The notes beneath the pieces are model-generated. The model was given only the letters and a program-made list of their open reading frames with translations. It was not told the DNA's origin and searched no databases. The translations under genes were made by a program, and so were the position numbers. A DNA stretch of 64,000 nucleotides from Diplonema japonicum (Eukaryota; Euglenozoa; Diplonemea; Diplonemida; Diplonemidae): contig OZ025713.1 of NCBI GenBank assembly GCA_964019335.1, positions 310,001 to 374,000 of the forward strand, given 5' to 3'. The stretch's first letter is position 1. Each line of letters opens with the position of its first letter. Shown here in pieces: positions 33,292-43,100 of this stretch.

Positions 33292-35673
33292 TCATACCGA
33301 CCCGGCACTGGGCCGGGAATTTGAAGGATCACTGGACTTGACTATAGGCTGCCGCCAACTTGCCGAACTGGATGTCGCACATGGCCTGTAGTTCCCATAG
33401 GCACGATCCATCTTGGCGTTGTGCTGCACAATCGACTGGTCCATGGTGTACTTACGGTTTCGCTTTTTTTTTTTTTTTTTTTTTTTTTGCCCTCCCCCCC
33501 AAAAAAAAATTAATACCAGTGTTTTCATTGCGATGGTATTGTCCATTTGACCCGAGTCACGGCCGTTGATCACCTGATCGGTCACCGACTGTGTGTCGAA
33601 ATCCGTGCTTTTCTTCCTGGCCAGCGGGTTTGTGCTGGACTTAAAATTGTGAAACCTCCCCACATTGAACACAGAACCCGTTGTATTGCTTGTCATTGAA
33701 GTCATCGACGAGCTCTCAAAGGAGGGCAGCTCGCTGATAGTGTTGTCGGTTTCGCCGTTCTCGGTGACGGAGTTCCGGGCTGAGAGCCCCAAGCGTTCCT
33801 GCGCTGTGTGAAGAATGGTGTTCAAACATTTTTCGTACAACGGATTGTCCAAAACCTGCTTGAAAACGGTTCCCTTCAGCATGTACAACGTGGAATATGT
33901 GACAGCCCTGACAGAGGCATTTCGAACGCCCCCAAAGATCAACGAGACCTCTCCGAAAAATGCCCCGTCGTTCAAAACGCAAACCGTTGCCAGCATTCCT
34001 GACGGATCGAGAATCTCGACATTGAGCTCACCTTTAACAACAAAGTACAAATCATTACCCTCTGTTCCTTGCAAGACAACAACGGCACCAGGGAACACCA
34101 CCTCAAGCTCCAGCGAGGACACCAGTTCCATCACGAAATCCTCATTGTCAACATACTTGAAAAGCGGGATGTTTCGAATCAGATTATAATTCACCGCGAA
34201 TGTCAGGTCATCGAACAGTTCTTTCGGCAGATCGTCAAAGAGATCATCATTGAGCTGCTCCGACCTCGATACAGCGTGAAGATGCTTGAAATACGTCTTT
34301 ACTTCAGATTGAAAGGACGCAGGCAGCTGCATGTAACTCAAAAACCCTGTTACTTTGTCCATTTTATCACGGAAGACAGTCTCCTGTGTTGTTGCGGATT
34401 CAAGCCGGCTAGTTACTGCTGCTATGCATGTTGCGTATACGGCTAGCCCTGGGATCGAAACCACAACAGCATATAAAACATGCTCATCGACCCGCGGCCA
34501 CAAAGAATTGTACCCGCACGCCATCGTCATGGTGTACCAGAAACAATACAAGTATCGATGAAGCCCTCGCATCGTTCCGTTGGTGAAGTCCTGTCCGATG
34601 AGGGCGTAGACGTCCTTCGTGTCAACAAGATTTATTGACATAATGTGGAAGCCAGTCGCGAAAAGATGCAGAAATGTTACAACGAGAAAAACAGAACCGA
34701 GATATCTAGAGGCGTAGATTGACCAGTCGCTGAAAACGATTTGCGACTGGCTGTGCATCAACGCCGCCAGCAACATTTTGTTGAACCTCCACCATCCTGT
34801 ATACGTACCGGACTCGATGAAGAGCCCCACAAACTGCAACGGGGCGACAGCCACGAAGCTGAAACATTGTACACAATCCAACCGGGAGACAGAAAATTGT
34901 TTATTTGAAATGCCGAATTGGTTAGGGGTGATGGCTGACTGTATTAAGTACATTAGAAGTATCATATCTGAGAATGTGTCGAATATGATGAACCACCACG
35001 ACCAAGGAAGGAACCCTCCGCATCGCAGCGGGACGATGGCTACATTGTACAATGCGGCTAAGATGAGAACCGTGGCGATCTTCTTCTTGCGCTTCATCTG
35101 CACAAGGAGGTTCTCGTCGTACGCTTCTTGCTCCAGCGTCTTTACAATGAACTTTTCCCTCTTCAACATGGTAGCAGCTTGTACAACATCATCAGTCACC
35201 ACTGGGTCGACTACTCTGAGTGCGGTCGAACACATAGAAACCTTTCGGCTTGTTGTGAACTGGTTCATGCTTAACGATGTGAAATAACTCGCTCTGCTCG
35301 CAGAGACGCTCTCGGCAGCGCAGTACAGTGATCCATGGGTCTGTGGGTTCTTCGGCTTGCTACAGGCAACAACTGCCAAAGCGGCTACAATGCATGCTGT
35401 TTTGCTGTTGATACGTTCGATGTTTATCGACGTGCTGTGCAGGCGCTGCTGCTGGCCTGGGATCAGGGAGCGCTTTATGAAGATCTCCTTCTTGTGTACC
35501 TCTGCCCATGTGGAGAGCCCCGTTGTGAACTTGCAGATCCAATCGTTCAATTGCGCGAAGTCCCTCACGCCAGGGGGTGCATCATTAACTTCCAGCAGCA
35601 ACCGCAGCCTCGCCAGATCCGCCAACAGTTCTACTTTTGTCGGCAGCGTAGGGCATTTGATTTCATTTAACAT
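33292..35673 (-). CDS. Cyclic-nucleotide-gated channel-like protein with unusual pore
   Basis: About 793 residues as an open frame (ATG at 35673; an upstream TTG is not needed). After ~190 cytosolic residues come six hydrophobic segments (from TVLILAALYNVAIVPLRCGG), a pore-loop region (LHRYLYCFWYTMTMACGYNS then LWPRVDEH), a C-linker and a cyclic-nucleotide-binding domain near 515-620 (GNDLYFVVKGELNV; FFGEVSLIFGGVRNASVRA, the phosphate-binding cassette with its Arg). The layout is that of CNG/HCN/KCNH channels. The filter reads CGYNS instead of GYGD. The putative S4 is poor in Arg, so voltage sensing is doubtful. A Lys-run (poly-A) near the C terminus is probably a 54-bp intron at 33463-33516. 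A polypyrimidine tract and ACAG precede the ATG. Confidence 0.85.
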   Translation of the reverse strand: MLNEIKCPTLPTKVELLADLARLRLLLEVNDAPPGVRDFAQLNDWICKFTTGLSTWAEVHKKEIFIKRSLIPGQQQRLHSTSINIERINSKTACIVAALAVVACSKPKNPQTHGSLYCAAESVSASRASYFTSLSMNQFTTSRKVSMCSTALRVVDPVVTDDVVQAATMLKREKFIVKTLEQEAYDENLLVQMKRKKKIATVLILAALYNVAIVPLRCGGFLPWSWWFIIFDTFSDMILLMYLIQSAITPNQFGISNKQFSVSRLDCVQCFSFVAVAPLQFVGLFIESGTYTGWWRFNKMLLAALMHSQSQIVFSDWSIYASRYLGSVFLVVTFLHLFATGFHIMSINLVDTKDVYALIGQDFTNGTMRGLHRYLYCFWYTMTMACGYNSLWPRVDEHVLYAVVVSIPGLAVYATCIAAVTSRLESATTQETVFRDKMDKVTGFLSYMQLPASFQSEVKTYFKHLHAVSRSEQLNDDLFDDLPKELFDDLTFAVNYNLIRNIPLFKYVDNEDFVMELVSSLELEVVFPGAVVVLQGTEGNDLYFVVKGELNVEILDPSGMLATVCVLNDGAFFGEVSLIFGGVRNASVRAVTYSTLYMLKGTVFKQVLDNPLYEKCLNTILHTAQERLGLSARNSVTENGETDNTISELPSFESSSMTSMTSNTTGSVFNVGRFHNFKSSTNPLARKKSTDFDTQSVTDQVINGRDSGQMDNTIAMKTLVLIFFWGGGQKKKKKKKKRNRKYTMDQSIVQHNAKMDRAYGNYRPCATSSSASWRQPIVKSSDPSNSRPSAGSV
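33463..33516 (-). other. Probable in-frame mini-intron (54 bp)
   Basis: On the sense strand GTATTAATTTT begins the segment and a run of about 26 As ending in AG closes it. It is in phase 0 and a multiple of three, so it stays open if unspliced (FFWGGGQ and a Lys run). Removal joins MKTL to RNRKYTMDQ. The A-run-AG end matches introns in the giant surface gene. Confidence 0.55.
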
Positions 35674-35702
35674 CAAGTAAGCCAGCCTCGTGTGGCCGGC
35701 AT

Positions 35703-35745
35703 CTGTAAAAAGTGAAAGTTGTGGAGGGGGAGCAAGAAAAAGCTA
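35703..35745 (-). promoter_or_regulatory. Polypyrimidine tract and CAG before channel gene
   Basis: Sense strand: a T/C-rich tract (GCTCCCCCTCCACAACTTTC) then ACTTTTTACAG, with the AG about 30 bases before the ATG. Typical trans-splice acceptor form. Confidence 0.5.
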
Positions 35746-35806
35746 CAACGAGAGGAGGGGATGGATATTTTCACACTTTCTTTTTTACCGGTATTGTATT
35801 TTCTAT

Positions 35807-37765
35807 TCACTTCACCCTGTTGTCGATGATGTCGGTAAAACGGCCCTCGAGCATATCCCTCCACACGATGTGTTTCCGTCCAAGAAACTCAGCGGGTGTA
35901 GAGGTTAAACGGTAGCTCCCAGGATATTCTGATGAGGCAAGGCCGAGGGGTTCAAGCTTGGCGAAAGCGTCTGCTGCGTCTAAAGAGGACTCAACACCAA
36001 GCGAAGAGAGAAAATCTTCAGCATGTAGCACTGCCGTCTCCACAGGGAGATGGCGTATGGTGGAGGAGAGGAGAGTGTGGTAGGCCAACAAGATTTCCTT
36101 GATTTCCTGTTCCACGGCATGGTTCGCAAGCTGGTGAATGGCAATGTCGCCGGTACAACTACGGTGGGCAGACTTCCAGTCCGAGTGCAGACCGTGCAAT
36201 GTGACGCTGATGATGGACAACGCCAGAAAGAGGGATAACAGCTTTGCAAGGCACGCTCCGATAAAACTGAACACAAACCAATAAGAGCCTTCCGCGTGGT
36301 CCTCGAACATTGCACTGTGCACGCCGATGGCCATGAAACACAGAATCGGCACCAACCCTGACAGGAACGACATAACGTCCACTGTTGCCATCGAAATCCC
36401 GTTGTTGGGCAGCACCAGCGCCAGGTTGCTCTCCTCCACATCTCGGTAGCATTCCGTCCGCAAACCCTCCTTCTCAGGCCACGCCACCAACACATCTTGA
36501 TAAGTAGCCTCGTTGCCAGGCTGCCATATCGAACCCTTTACAAGGTGCGACCCGAATGTTATAGGGCACCATTCTTTTTTAGCTGTCGACCTGCCTCTTA
36601 CCATGACAATGGTTTTTTCGTGAAACCTCGGCCGGGTTTCGACATCGGGCACGTTCCACTGGTACCGGTTCTCCTTGAAGTGGTCGCGGAGGGCCGCGGA
36701 CGGAGGGAGGTCGATTTTAGGAAGCAACCGCTTGCGGGTTTTTGAGGAACGGGAGCAGACACCCTTGTCCCATTGTTCCTCCGTCAATGGGGTGTATTGT
36801 GCGGCGGCGGAGAGCTTGCATAATGCGGGGATTTGCGCCTCGAGAGGAGCGGCCAGCATTGCGTCACTCGTCACAGCACGGTAGGACGCGTTGACGATGG
36901 ACCCGATGGCGGAACAGAAACTCTGCCATGTGGCTGGGGTAGTGTGAGATTGTGCCGTGACAGCGTCGACCAACGCCAGGCGAGATATTGGTAAGTCTGT
37001 TCTTTTTTTTCTCTTCCGGGGTGGTTGTTCCTCCTCGTGCACAGCTTCCGTTGCCTCCCCGCCGTCCTTGCGCGTGTAAACAGTGCTCTTCATGTTCAAA
37101 ACCTTCTCAGTTGCAATGTCGTACTCTTTAACCCGAACCTCAAGCAGCACCCCACCCCTGCAAGCTCGGGTTTCCTGTTTCACCGTTTTTTTCGTTTTAT
37201 ACGTGATCTCGATGACCCCGTTGGGGATCTTTTGTGCGGTAACTTTGAAATTTTGTTCCTGGTGTTCCTTCCCGGTGAGGTTTATTTGAGTAGTTGTTTT
37301 TTTTGTTTCGTCAAATATCGTGTATTGTGCGTTGGTGTGGGTCACGGTGACACATTGCCCGGTTGGGGAAACCCATTTTCCGGAGTGGTTTTGCGTGAGG
37401 GATGCCGGTTGGAACGGTTTTGTCACCATGCAGAGAGGGGTCTCGTATAAGTCACCCTTGGTGAATTCGACGGTGGCTTTGTCGCCGTCTACCGAAATCA
37501 GCTGTGCTTTCTCGATGGTTTCTTCCCATCCCGTGCTCGTTTTATTTTCGACGCTGACGTGCACCTTGTCTCCTATGCATATTGTTTCGCTTAATTTTCT
37601 CACATTGGTACTGTTCGTTGTGTAGTTGTCGTTTCCTATTTTCACTGTAATCATCTGCCCGAGTGTTGCATCCATGACAACGCCCTCCTCGCTTGTTGCA
37701 ACCCACAACCCTTCCCTGCTCACTTCACTGTCCACCATTACCTTTTCCCCAATGGAAAAATACAT
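35807..37765 (-). CDS. Unknown protein with beta-rich N terminus and two TM segments
   Basis: A 652-residue protein I do not recognise. The first ~120 residues look like two small beta-barrel (SH3/Tudor-like) modules (IGEKVMVDSEVSREGLWVAT; ICIGDKVHVSVENKTSTGWE), each starting with GxKVxV. About 250 has a basic, nuclear-signal-like cluster (PPRKRKKR). Two hydrophobic segments near 460-520 (FLSGLVPILCFMAIGVHSAM; FSFIGACLAKLLSLFLALSI) suggest a membrane hairpin. The tail is helical (HHxVE, AEDFLSSLGVESSLDAADA). The start is MYFSIGEK at 37765, directly preceded on the sense strand by an A run; the 21 codons before it are leader. Confidence 0.78.
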   Translation of the reverse strand: MYFSIGEKVMVDSEVSREGLWVATSEEGVVMDATLGQMITVKIGNDNYTTNSTNVRKLSETICIGDKVHVSVENKTSTGWEETIEKAQLISVDGDKATVEFTKGDLYETPLCMVTKPFQPASLTQNHSGKWVSPTGQCVTVTHTNAQYTIFDETKKTTTQINLTGKEHQEQNFKVTAQKIPNGVIEITYKTKKTVKQETRACRGGVLLEVRVKEYDIATEKVLNMKSTVYTRKDGGEATEAVHEEEQPPRKRKKRTDLPISRLALVDAVTAQSHTTPATWQSFCSAIGSIVNASYRAVTSDAMLAAPLEAQIPALCKLSAAAQYTPLTEEQWDKGVCSRSSKTRKRLLPKIDLPPSAALRDHFKENRYQWNVPDVETRPRFHEKTIVMVRGRSTAKKEWCPITFGSHLVKGSIWQPGNEATYQDVLVAWPEKEGLRTECYRDVEESNLALVLPNNGISMATVDVMSFLSGLVPILCFMAIGVHSAMFEDHAEGSYWFVFSFIGACLAKLLSLFLALSIISVTLHGLHSDWKSAHRSCTGDIAIHQLANHAVEQEIKEILLAYHTLLSSTIRHLPVETAVLHAEDFLSSLGVESSLDAADAFAKLEPLGLASSEYPGSYRLTSTPAEFLGRKHIVWRDMLEGRFTDIIDNRVK

Positions 37766-38973
37766 TTTTTTTCTTTTTTTTTTTTTAATGTATACTTCAA
37801 GGAGGTATTTGGCAAAAGAAAAATTCACAATGTGTGTTGTGTTTTTTTTTTTTAATATTTAAAAGGAGGGGGGAACAAAAAAAAGGGGGGGGGGAGAAAA
37901 ACAATCTCTCAGGGAGGGATGGCCTTTTCTTTTTTTTTTTTTTCTGTTCCTCCGTTTCCTTTTTTTTTGGGGGGGTTGTCGGTGTATGAGGAGAAGAAGG
38001 AAGAGAAAAAGAGAAAGAGGAAGAGAGAGGAAGTTCTTGTGTTTGTCAGTAGAAGGTGAGAGGGGGTGGGAAAGGGAAAGAATACAAGAAGGGAGCAAAA
38101 GGAAATAGAGTGACTCGTGCAACGTAAGTTGCCCAATAAATCACTTTTGTGGAAGAAGAAAAAAAATAAGAAAAATAAAAAGCGACTTCTCCGAGGGAGA
38201 AGAAGTAAGGGGGAAGAGGGGGGAATAAATTTGAAGAAAAAGTTGAAAACCTCTTTCTTTCTTTTTTTTTTTTTTTTTCCCAGAGAAAAAAGAGCAAAAA
38301 AAGTGGTCAAAAAAGAAAGAATTGTAATCCATTTTTTTGGCCCTTTCGTTCCTTTCTTTTTTCCTGGGGGGGGGGGGGACAGAAAAATCACAGGGAAAGG
38401 ACATCATTTCCCAAAAATATTTCTTTCCAATATTCAAAAGATCAACTATTCCCGTTCTATTTTTTCCAATTTGTCCCAAGAAAATTAATTTTTTTTTTAA
38501 AAAACTGGCCCAATACTCTTTTACTGTGACAGGCCAGGCATCGTTAGTTGTGCGAACTAGAAGTGAGAACTAACCTTATTTCTTTTTTTGGGGGGGGTTT
38601 AAACAAAAAAGGAGTTCTGCCTTCAGAAGAAGCGAACGGGTGGGTGGGGACCACCGGGGCAAATAGCCCCGACGAGTAAATTTTCTTTTGAAACAACCGC
38701 ACGGAAAAAAAGGGGGGGGGGAGAGAAAACCAAAAGCAAAAAAAAAGGAGTTTTTGCTACTTGGGCATTGGTTTCCTTTCCCCGTTTTTTTATTTCGTTT
38801 TCAAATTGAAGGAGAGAGAGAAAGAGAGCAAGAGAAAGAGAGAGAGAGAAAAAAGAGAATCTCGGACTGGTTGTGCCTAGTGACCTGGTGAGAAATGTAA
38901 AGTAAAATGAATAAGGTCGGCTTTTTTTTTTTTTCTTTTTTTTTTTTTTTTTCCCAAGAAAAAATGGGGGGGA

Positions 38974-39009
<36 letters not shown>

Positions 39010-39101
39010 ATATTGCTAAAGTTTTCGTTCTTGATAATTACAAAAAAAAAAAAAAAAAAATAATAATAATAATAATAAAAAAAAAACCCCCCCTCTTACC
39101 C
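37766..39101. other. Low-complexity spacer
   Basis: About 1.3 kb dominated by A, T, G and C runs, including A runs at 38970-39007 and 39042-39060. All open frames here are translated homopolymers. No gene seen. Confidence 0.65.
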
Positions 39102-40105
39102 TTACAGCACCGTGAACAAAACAACAACAACACCCAACCCGACCCACATAGCAAACCCACCGGCCCTCATGCCCGAAGAATCCAAAGGCGTCGTGATCAC
39201 AACAATGGGTTCCTCAGGAGGTGGGGGCAAGGGTTCGGTAGTCGGCTGGTCGGTTGCAGGAGCAGATGTATTTGGTGCCGACGTGGGCTCCGCGGTGGGG
39301 GGAGCCAACGTAACCGGTGCGGTCGTCGGCGGGGCATATGTGGTCCCCTGCACAAGCGGCGCCCTAGTGGGTGTCGGAGTCAAAGCGACAACAGTCGTCA
39401 GAGAAGTGGGATCTGCGGTTTTAAAGATAGGATCCTTCTTCAAAATGGATGTCGGCGATGTCAAGTCGGCTGTAATCTGCTGTGTGATGGACTGCTCCAA
39501 CGCAGTGGTCTCAAGCATCGCTCCAGAATCGACAGCCACATCGAACTCAGCCATGACACTGACGTCGATGCCTGCTAAGGCCTCTGCAACACGTTCTGCA
39601 GCTGCACTGCTGTTGCCCATCATAGCAGAAGACCCGAACCCTTGACACGACCCACCGTCTGCTGCTGTCCCATCACGGTCGGCCTGCGTGATGCCCAAGC
39701 TCGACCTAGTGACTGGCAGCGCGCACATGAACTTCAGTGTTGTCCCTTGTACGTACTGCAGCCCGCCTAACGCAGAGTCCATCGATTTTTCAAAGTCCGC
39801 CTTCGAAGCAGTGGCGAGGTAGTCCGACAATATGTTTGCGATGCCAGCGGCATCCATTGCGCCGAGTGTGGTGAGCGACATGGTGGTCTGGATGGGCGCG
39901 GCGGGGGGTGGAGGGGGCGCCAAGGTCGACCCTGGAGGAGCCTTAATGATGAAGGGTTCCGTGTCCATCACCTTGCCGTCGCACAGCCCCAAGCACTTCA
40001 GCGTCACCACCATCTGCGAGCACGGCCCGTTGAAATACAGATTCGAGATGGTCGCCACACCGTTGACCATAGGGAACTGGGATGTCACGAGTAGGTTGAC
40101 AGACT

Positions 40106-40148
<43 letters not shown>

Positions 40149-43100
40149 CCCTGAAAAAAATAAAATAAAAATACCCCGTCTGGCTTAAGCGGTCCCAGGT
40201 ACGAACTCTCGCCAGCTGCGCTGCACACGGCTGTGACCACTACCTCTGATGTACTGTCGCTTGTTATCAGCTGTATGGTTGTTTGTTACGTTGAACAGGT
40301 TTTTTATTGGAAAAAAAGGGGGGGGGGGCATGTTGAGTTAATGAGGTACTATTTGCACCCCTCCAAAAAAAAAAAAGAAAAGCAAAAAGAGAACAAAAAA
40401 AAAAAAAAAAAAAACACACCCTGTTCGAGCTGTCTACGTTTCCAACCGTGAATTGCAGCATCCCTTCTAGTGGAAGCACGGCCATCGCTGCAGGAACGGG
40501 GCACCTGTTTTTTTTTTTTTTTTTTTTTTTTTTCGTCGTCCCCACTTCTTTGGAAAAAGGAAGAGAAACATACACATGGATCACCCCCGCAGGCAGCCCG
40601 CAGCCTGTGCCGAGGATGGTCAGGGCCGTCGGAGTCTGGAGCTCGATGCCCGCCGTGAAGACGTAATCGGCGTTTCCTGCAAAGGATGTTGTCGTGAACA
40701 GGAAGATATGAAGCCCCTGCGTAGTCGGGGTGGCAACCATGGGGAAATTACGCGTGCCGCTTGCTAGGTCGAAGGAGTCTGTCATTGTATCAGACAGCGT
40801 CCACGAGGGACCGCCACAGGTCGGCAGGTCTGCAAAGGTCAAAGCAGCATCGCACGACCCTGCTGTGGAGCACGTCTTCCCCATGAACCCCACCGTAGTG
40901 TCAACTGCCATACATGGCGCTTCGACAGGTCTGAACACGATGCTACTAGATGAGCCGACATCTTCCACATGGCTGACCACAGCCCCTGCACCATCAACCC
41001 CCTTCACGGACAGCTCCATTGACAGGCCTGTCACCCATGTACTGCCCATCGACACATCAACAGACGCTTCCCCTGCTGACGTCACGATGGCCACCTGCAA
41101 CGCCACCGCAGTGCTCATAAAGTACAAGGGGCCAATATCCGACAGCACTCCCAGGCTGATGACGGTACCGTTGGTTTGGATGTACGACGCTTCTGCGCTG
41201 AACATCCATGGCGTGTGCGTGCATGGCAGTGCTGTGCACCCTGCGTCTCGAGTGGTAGGCATTTTGATGTTGAATGCCGCGATCCCACCTGATGCGACCA
41301 CCACGAATTTCGCGGTCTCGCCACCTCGTGTTCCTATGACTGTGACGTTTGTTGTATAATCGCCTGCACAGGCATCCCCTACTGTAGTGTAGGTGGCAAA
41401 TTGTAGTCCGGCCCCGATGCCCACTATAGCAGCAGGGTTGCCTTCGGATGTCACAACAGAGAGACCCGAGAAGTTCGCAGGTGTGTCCTGAGTAGATGGT
41501 GACATGCTCAGCGCGAACGATGCAACTGCCGTCACGGTGACTGAGAGGTCGCGGGTGGCGCTGGCGTTTCCGCCTGCTGAGGTCGGCAGACCCAAAACAG
41601 ACTTCGCGAACAACACGCAAGTCCCCTCTGAAGGGAAGTAGCCCGACAAGAATATTTGGTCTGTGTTGCTCACACTCACAGTGCACGTTCCGTCGCCCAA
41701 CGACTGCGAGCAGACGAAGCACCCCGCAGGGCTCATCGCTGTTGGGTCCACATTCACTAACGACGTGGTCCACGTCAGCCCGCCCAGTCCAGTGTACACA
41801 CCATTGGCATTAAGCGCTGCCAGTTTGATGTCCACCACCTGGTCGACGACGGACTCAGATAAGGCCAACCCTGCTTGTGGGACGGCAAGAGAGCCTCCCG
41901 TGATCCAGTCCCAAGAAGTCAGAGCCAGACCAAGGTAGCTAAGAGTAAACTCCTGAGGCGGGGCATTAGGCAAGAACGGCAATTTCGTCGTAATGAGGCA
42001 GTTGCACATCACGTTGAACCCGCCCGACACCATGTCCACGTCTACAGTGCCCACACCTTCTGTAATGGGTACAGTAGCGGGAACTGTTATTGCGCAGGTA
42101 GCTGGCGCGCAGTTGTAGGTGATGGCTGCACTGCCGACGTCAAAGGACGACAGGTGGTACGCGTCACTGGTCACCAATGGCTCCTTCCCGACAGAGAAGA
42201 CACGGAACTGGCACTTGTCTCCCTGTGTCAGCGTCCCACCGCAGTTGTTCGACGTAGTGTCTTCAACTGCCACGTGTGTCGGAGCGACTGACAATCCTAC
42301 TTGCGGGGGGTCGAAAGTGCCGTAGCCTTGCGTAGGCAGTCCCGCGGAAGAACTGATTGCAACAGGGTACCGGACACCTGAGGCGGCTGAGAGCTGGATT
42401 GCAATAGTGCCTGTTTGGGTTTCTTCGTTGTAAAGCATTCCCTGCGGGATGCCGTCGAGAATCTTGCTCCCGTTAGTGAGCCTGGCATCGGGAATACCCT
42501 CCGTGAGCGACGCAATGGGCAAGGTAGTGGTCGAGAGAGGGACGTACGCCGCAGTGGCACGTGTCGCGAGACCGATGGTTATCGGGGAAACGATGCTTTT
42601 TGCGTAACGTGGCCTAAATGGCGGAATAGAGGGACCAGCGAAAGAGTATGCCCTGTCGCCAAGGTCGTCAGCTGCGTAAACTTTGAACTGCCACGTCCCT
42701 ACGTCGGAGCTGTTGTCGAAAAGTACTGTCGTCACCGACGAGAGGGGTGTCACGATGAACCTTGTCGCGTCGGACAGCACAGTGAAGTCGTGTGTCATCA
42801 GTGCGTAGGCCACTCTGCACTTGTAGCAAGCTCTGTTCATTGCCAACCTCACTGTCGCGCTACCCTCATGCGGCGTGGTGCTGAGACCGTCGACGTTAGA
42901 CCCTGACGGCGGCGACATCCCTATCAGTGGCCCGCCTTTGCCGTTTCCTGAGCTCGACGTCTGTAGAGTCGCCGACACAGAAGTTCCCCCTTCCAAAGAA
43001 GGGAAGTTGTTGTTGTCCACACGAATAACAGTGAGCGCAAACTCCTTGCGCCTTCTCACAGCAACAGGTGGAACTCCCCCAAACATCCACTTCACACCAC

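Noticed and set aside
33463-33516. Lys-rich segment in the channel protein as a real domain
   Set aside because: It is a translated A run with GT and AG at its borders, phase 0 and 54 bp long. Intron or slippage is more likely than function.
40267-40420. Poly-Phe C terminus of the giant open frame
   Set aside because: Reads through an intron-like segment; coding sequence resumes in another frame with a proper acceptor and donor.
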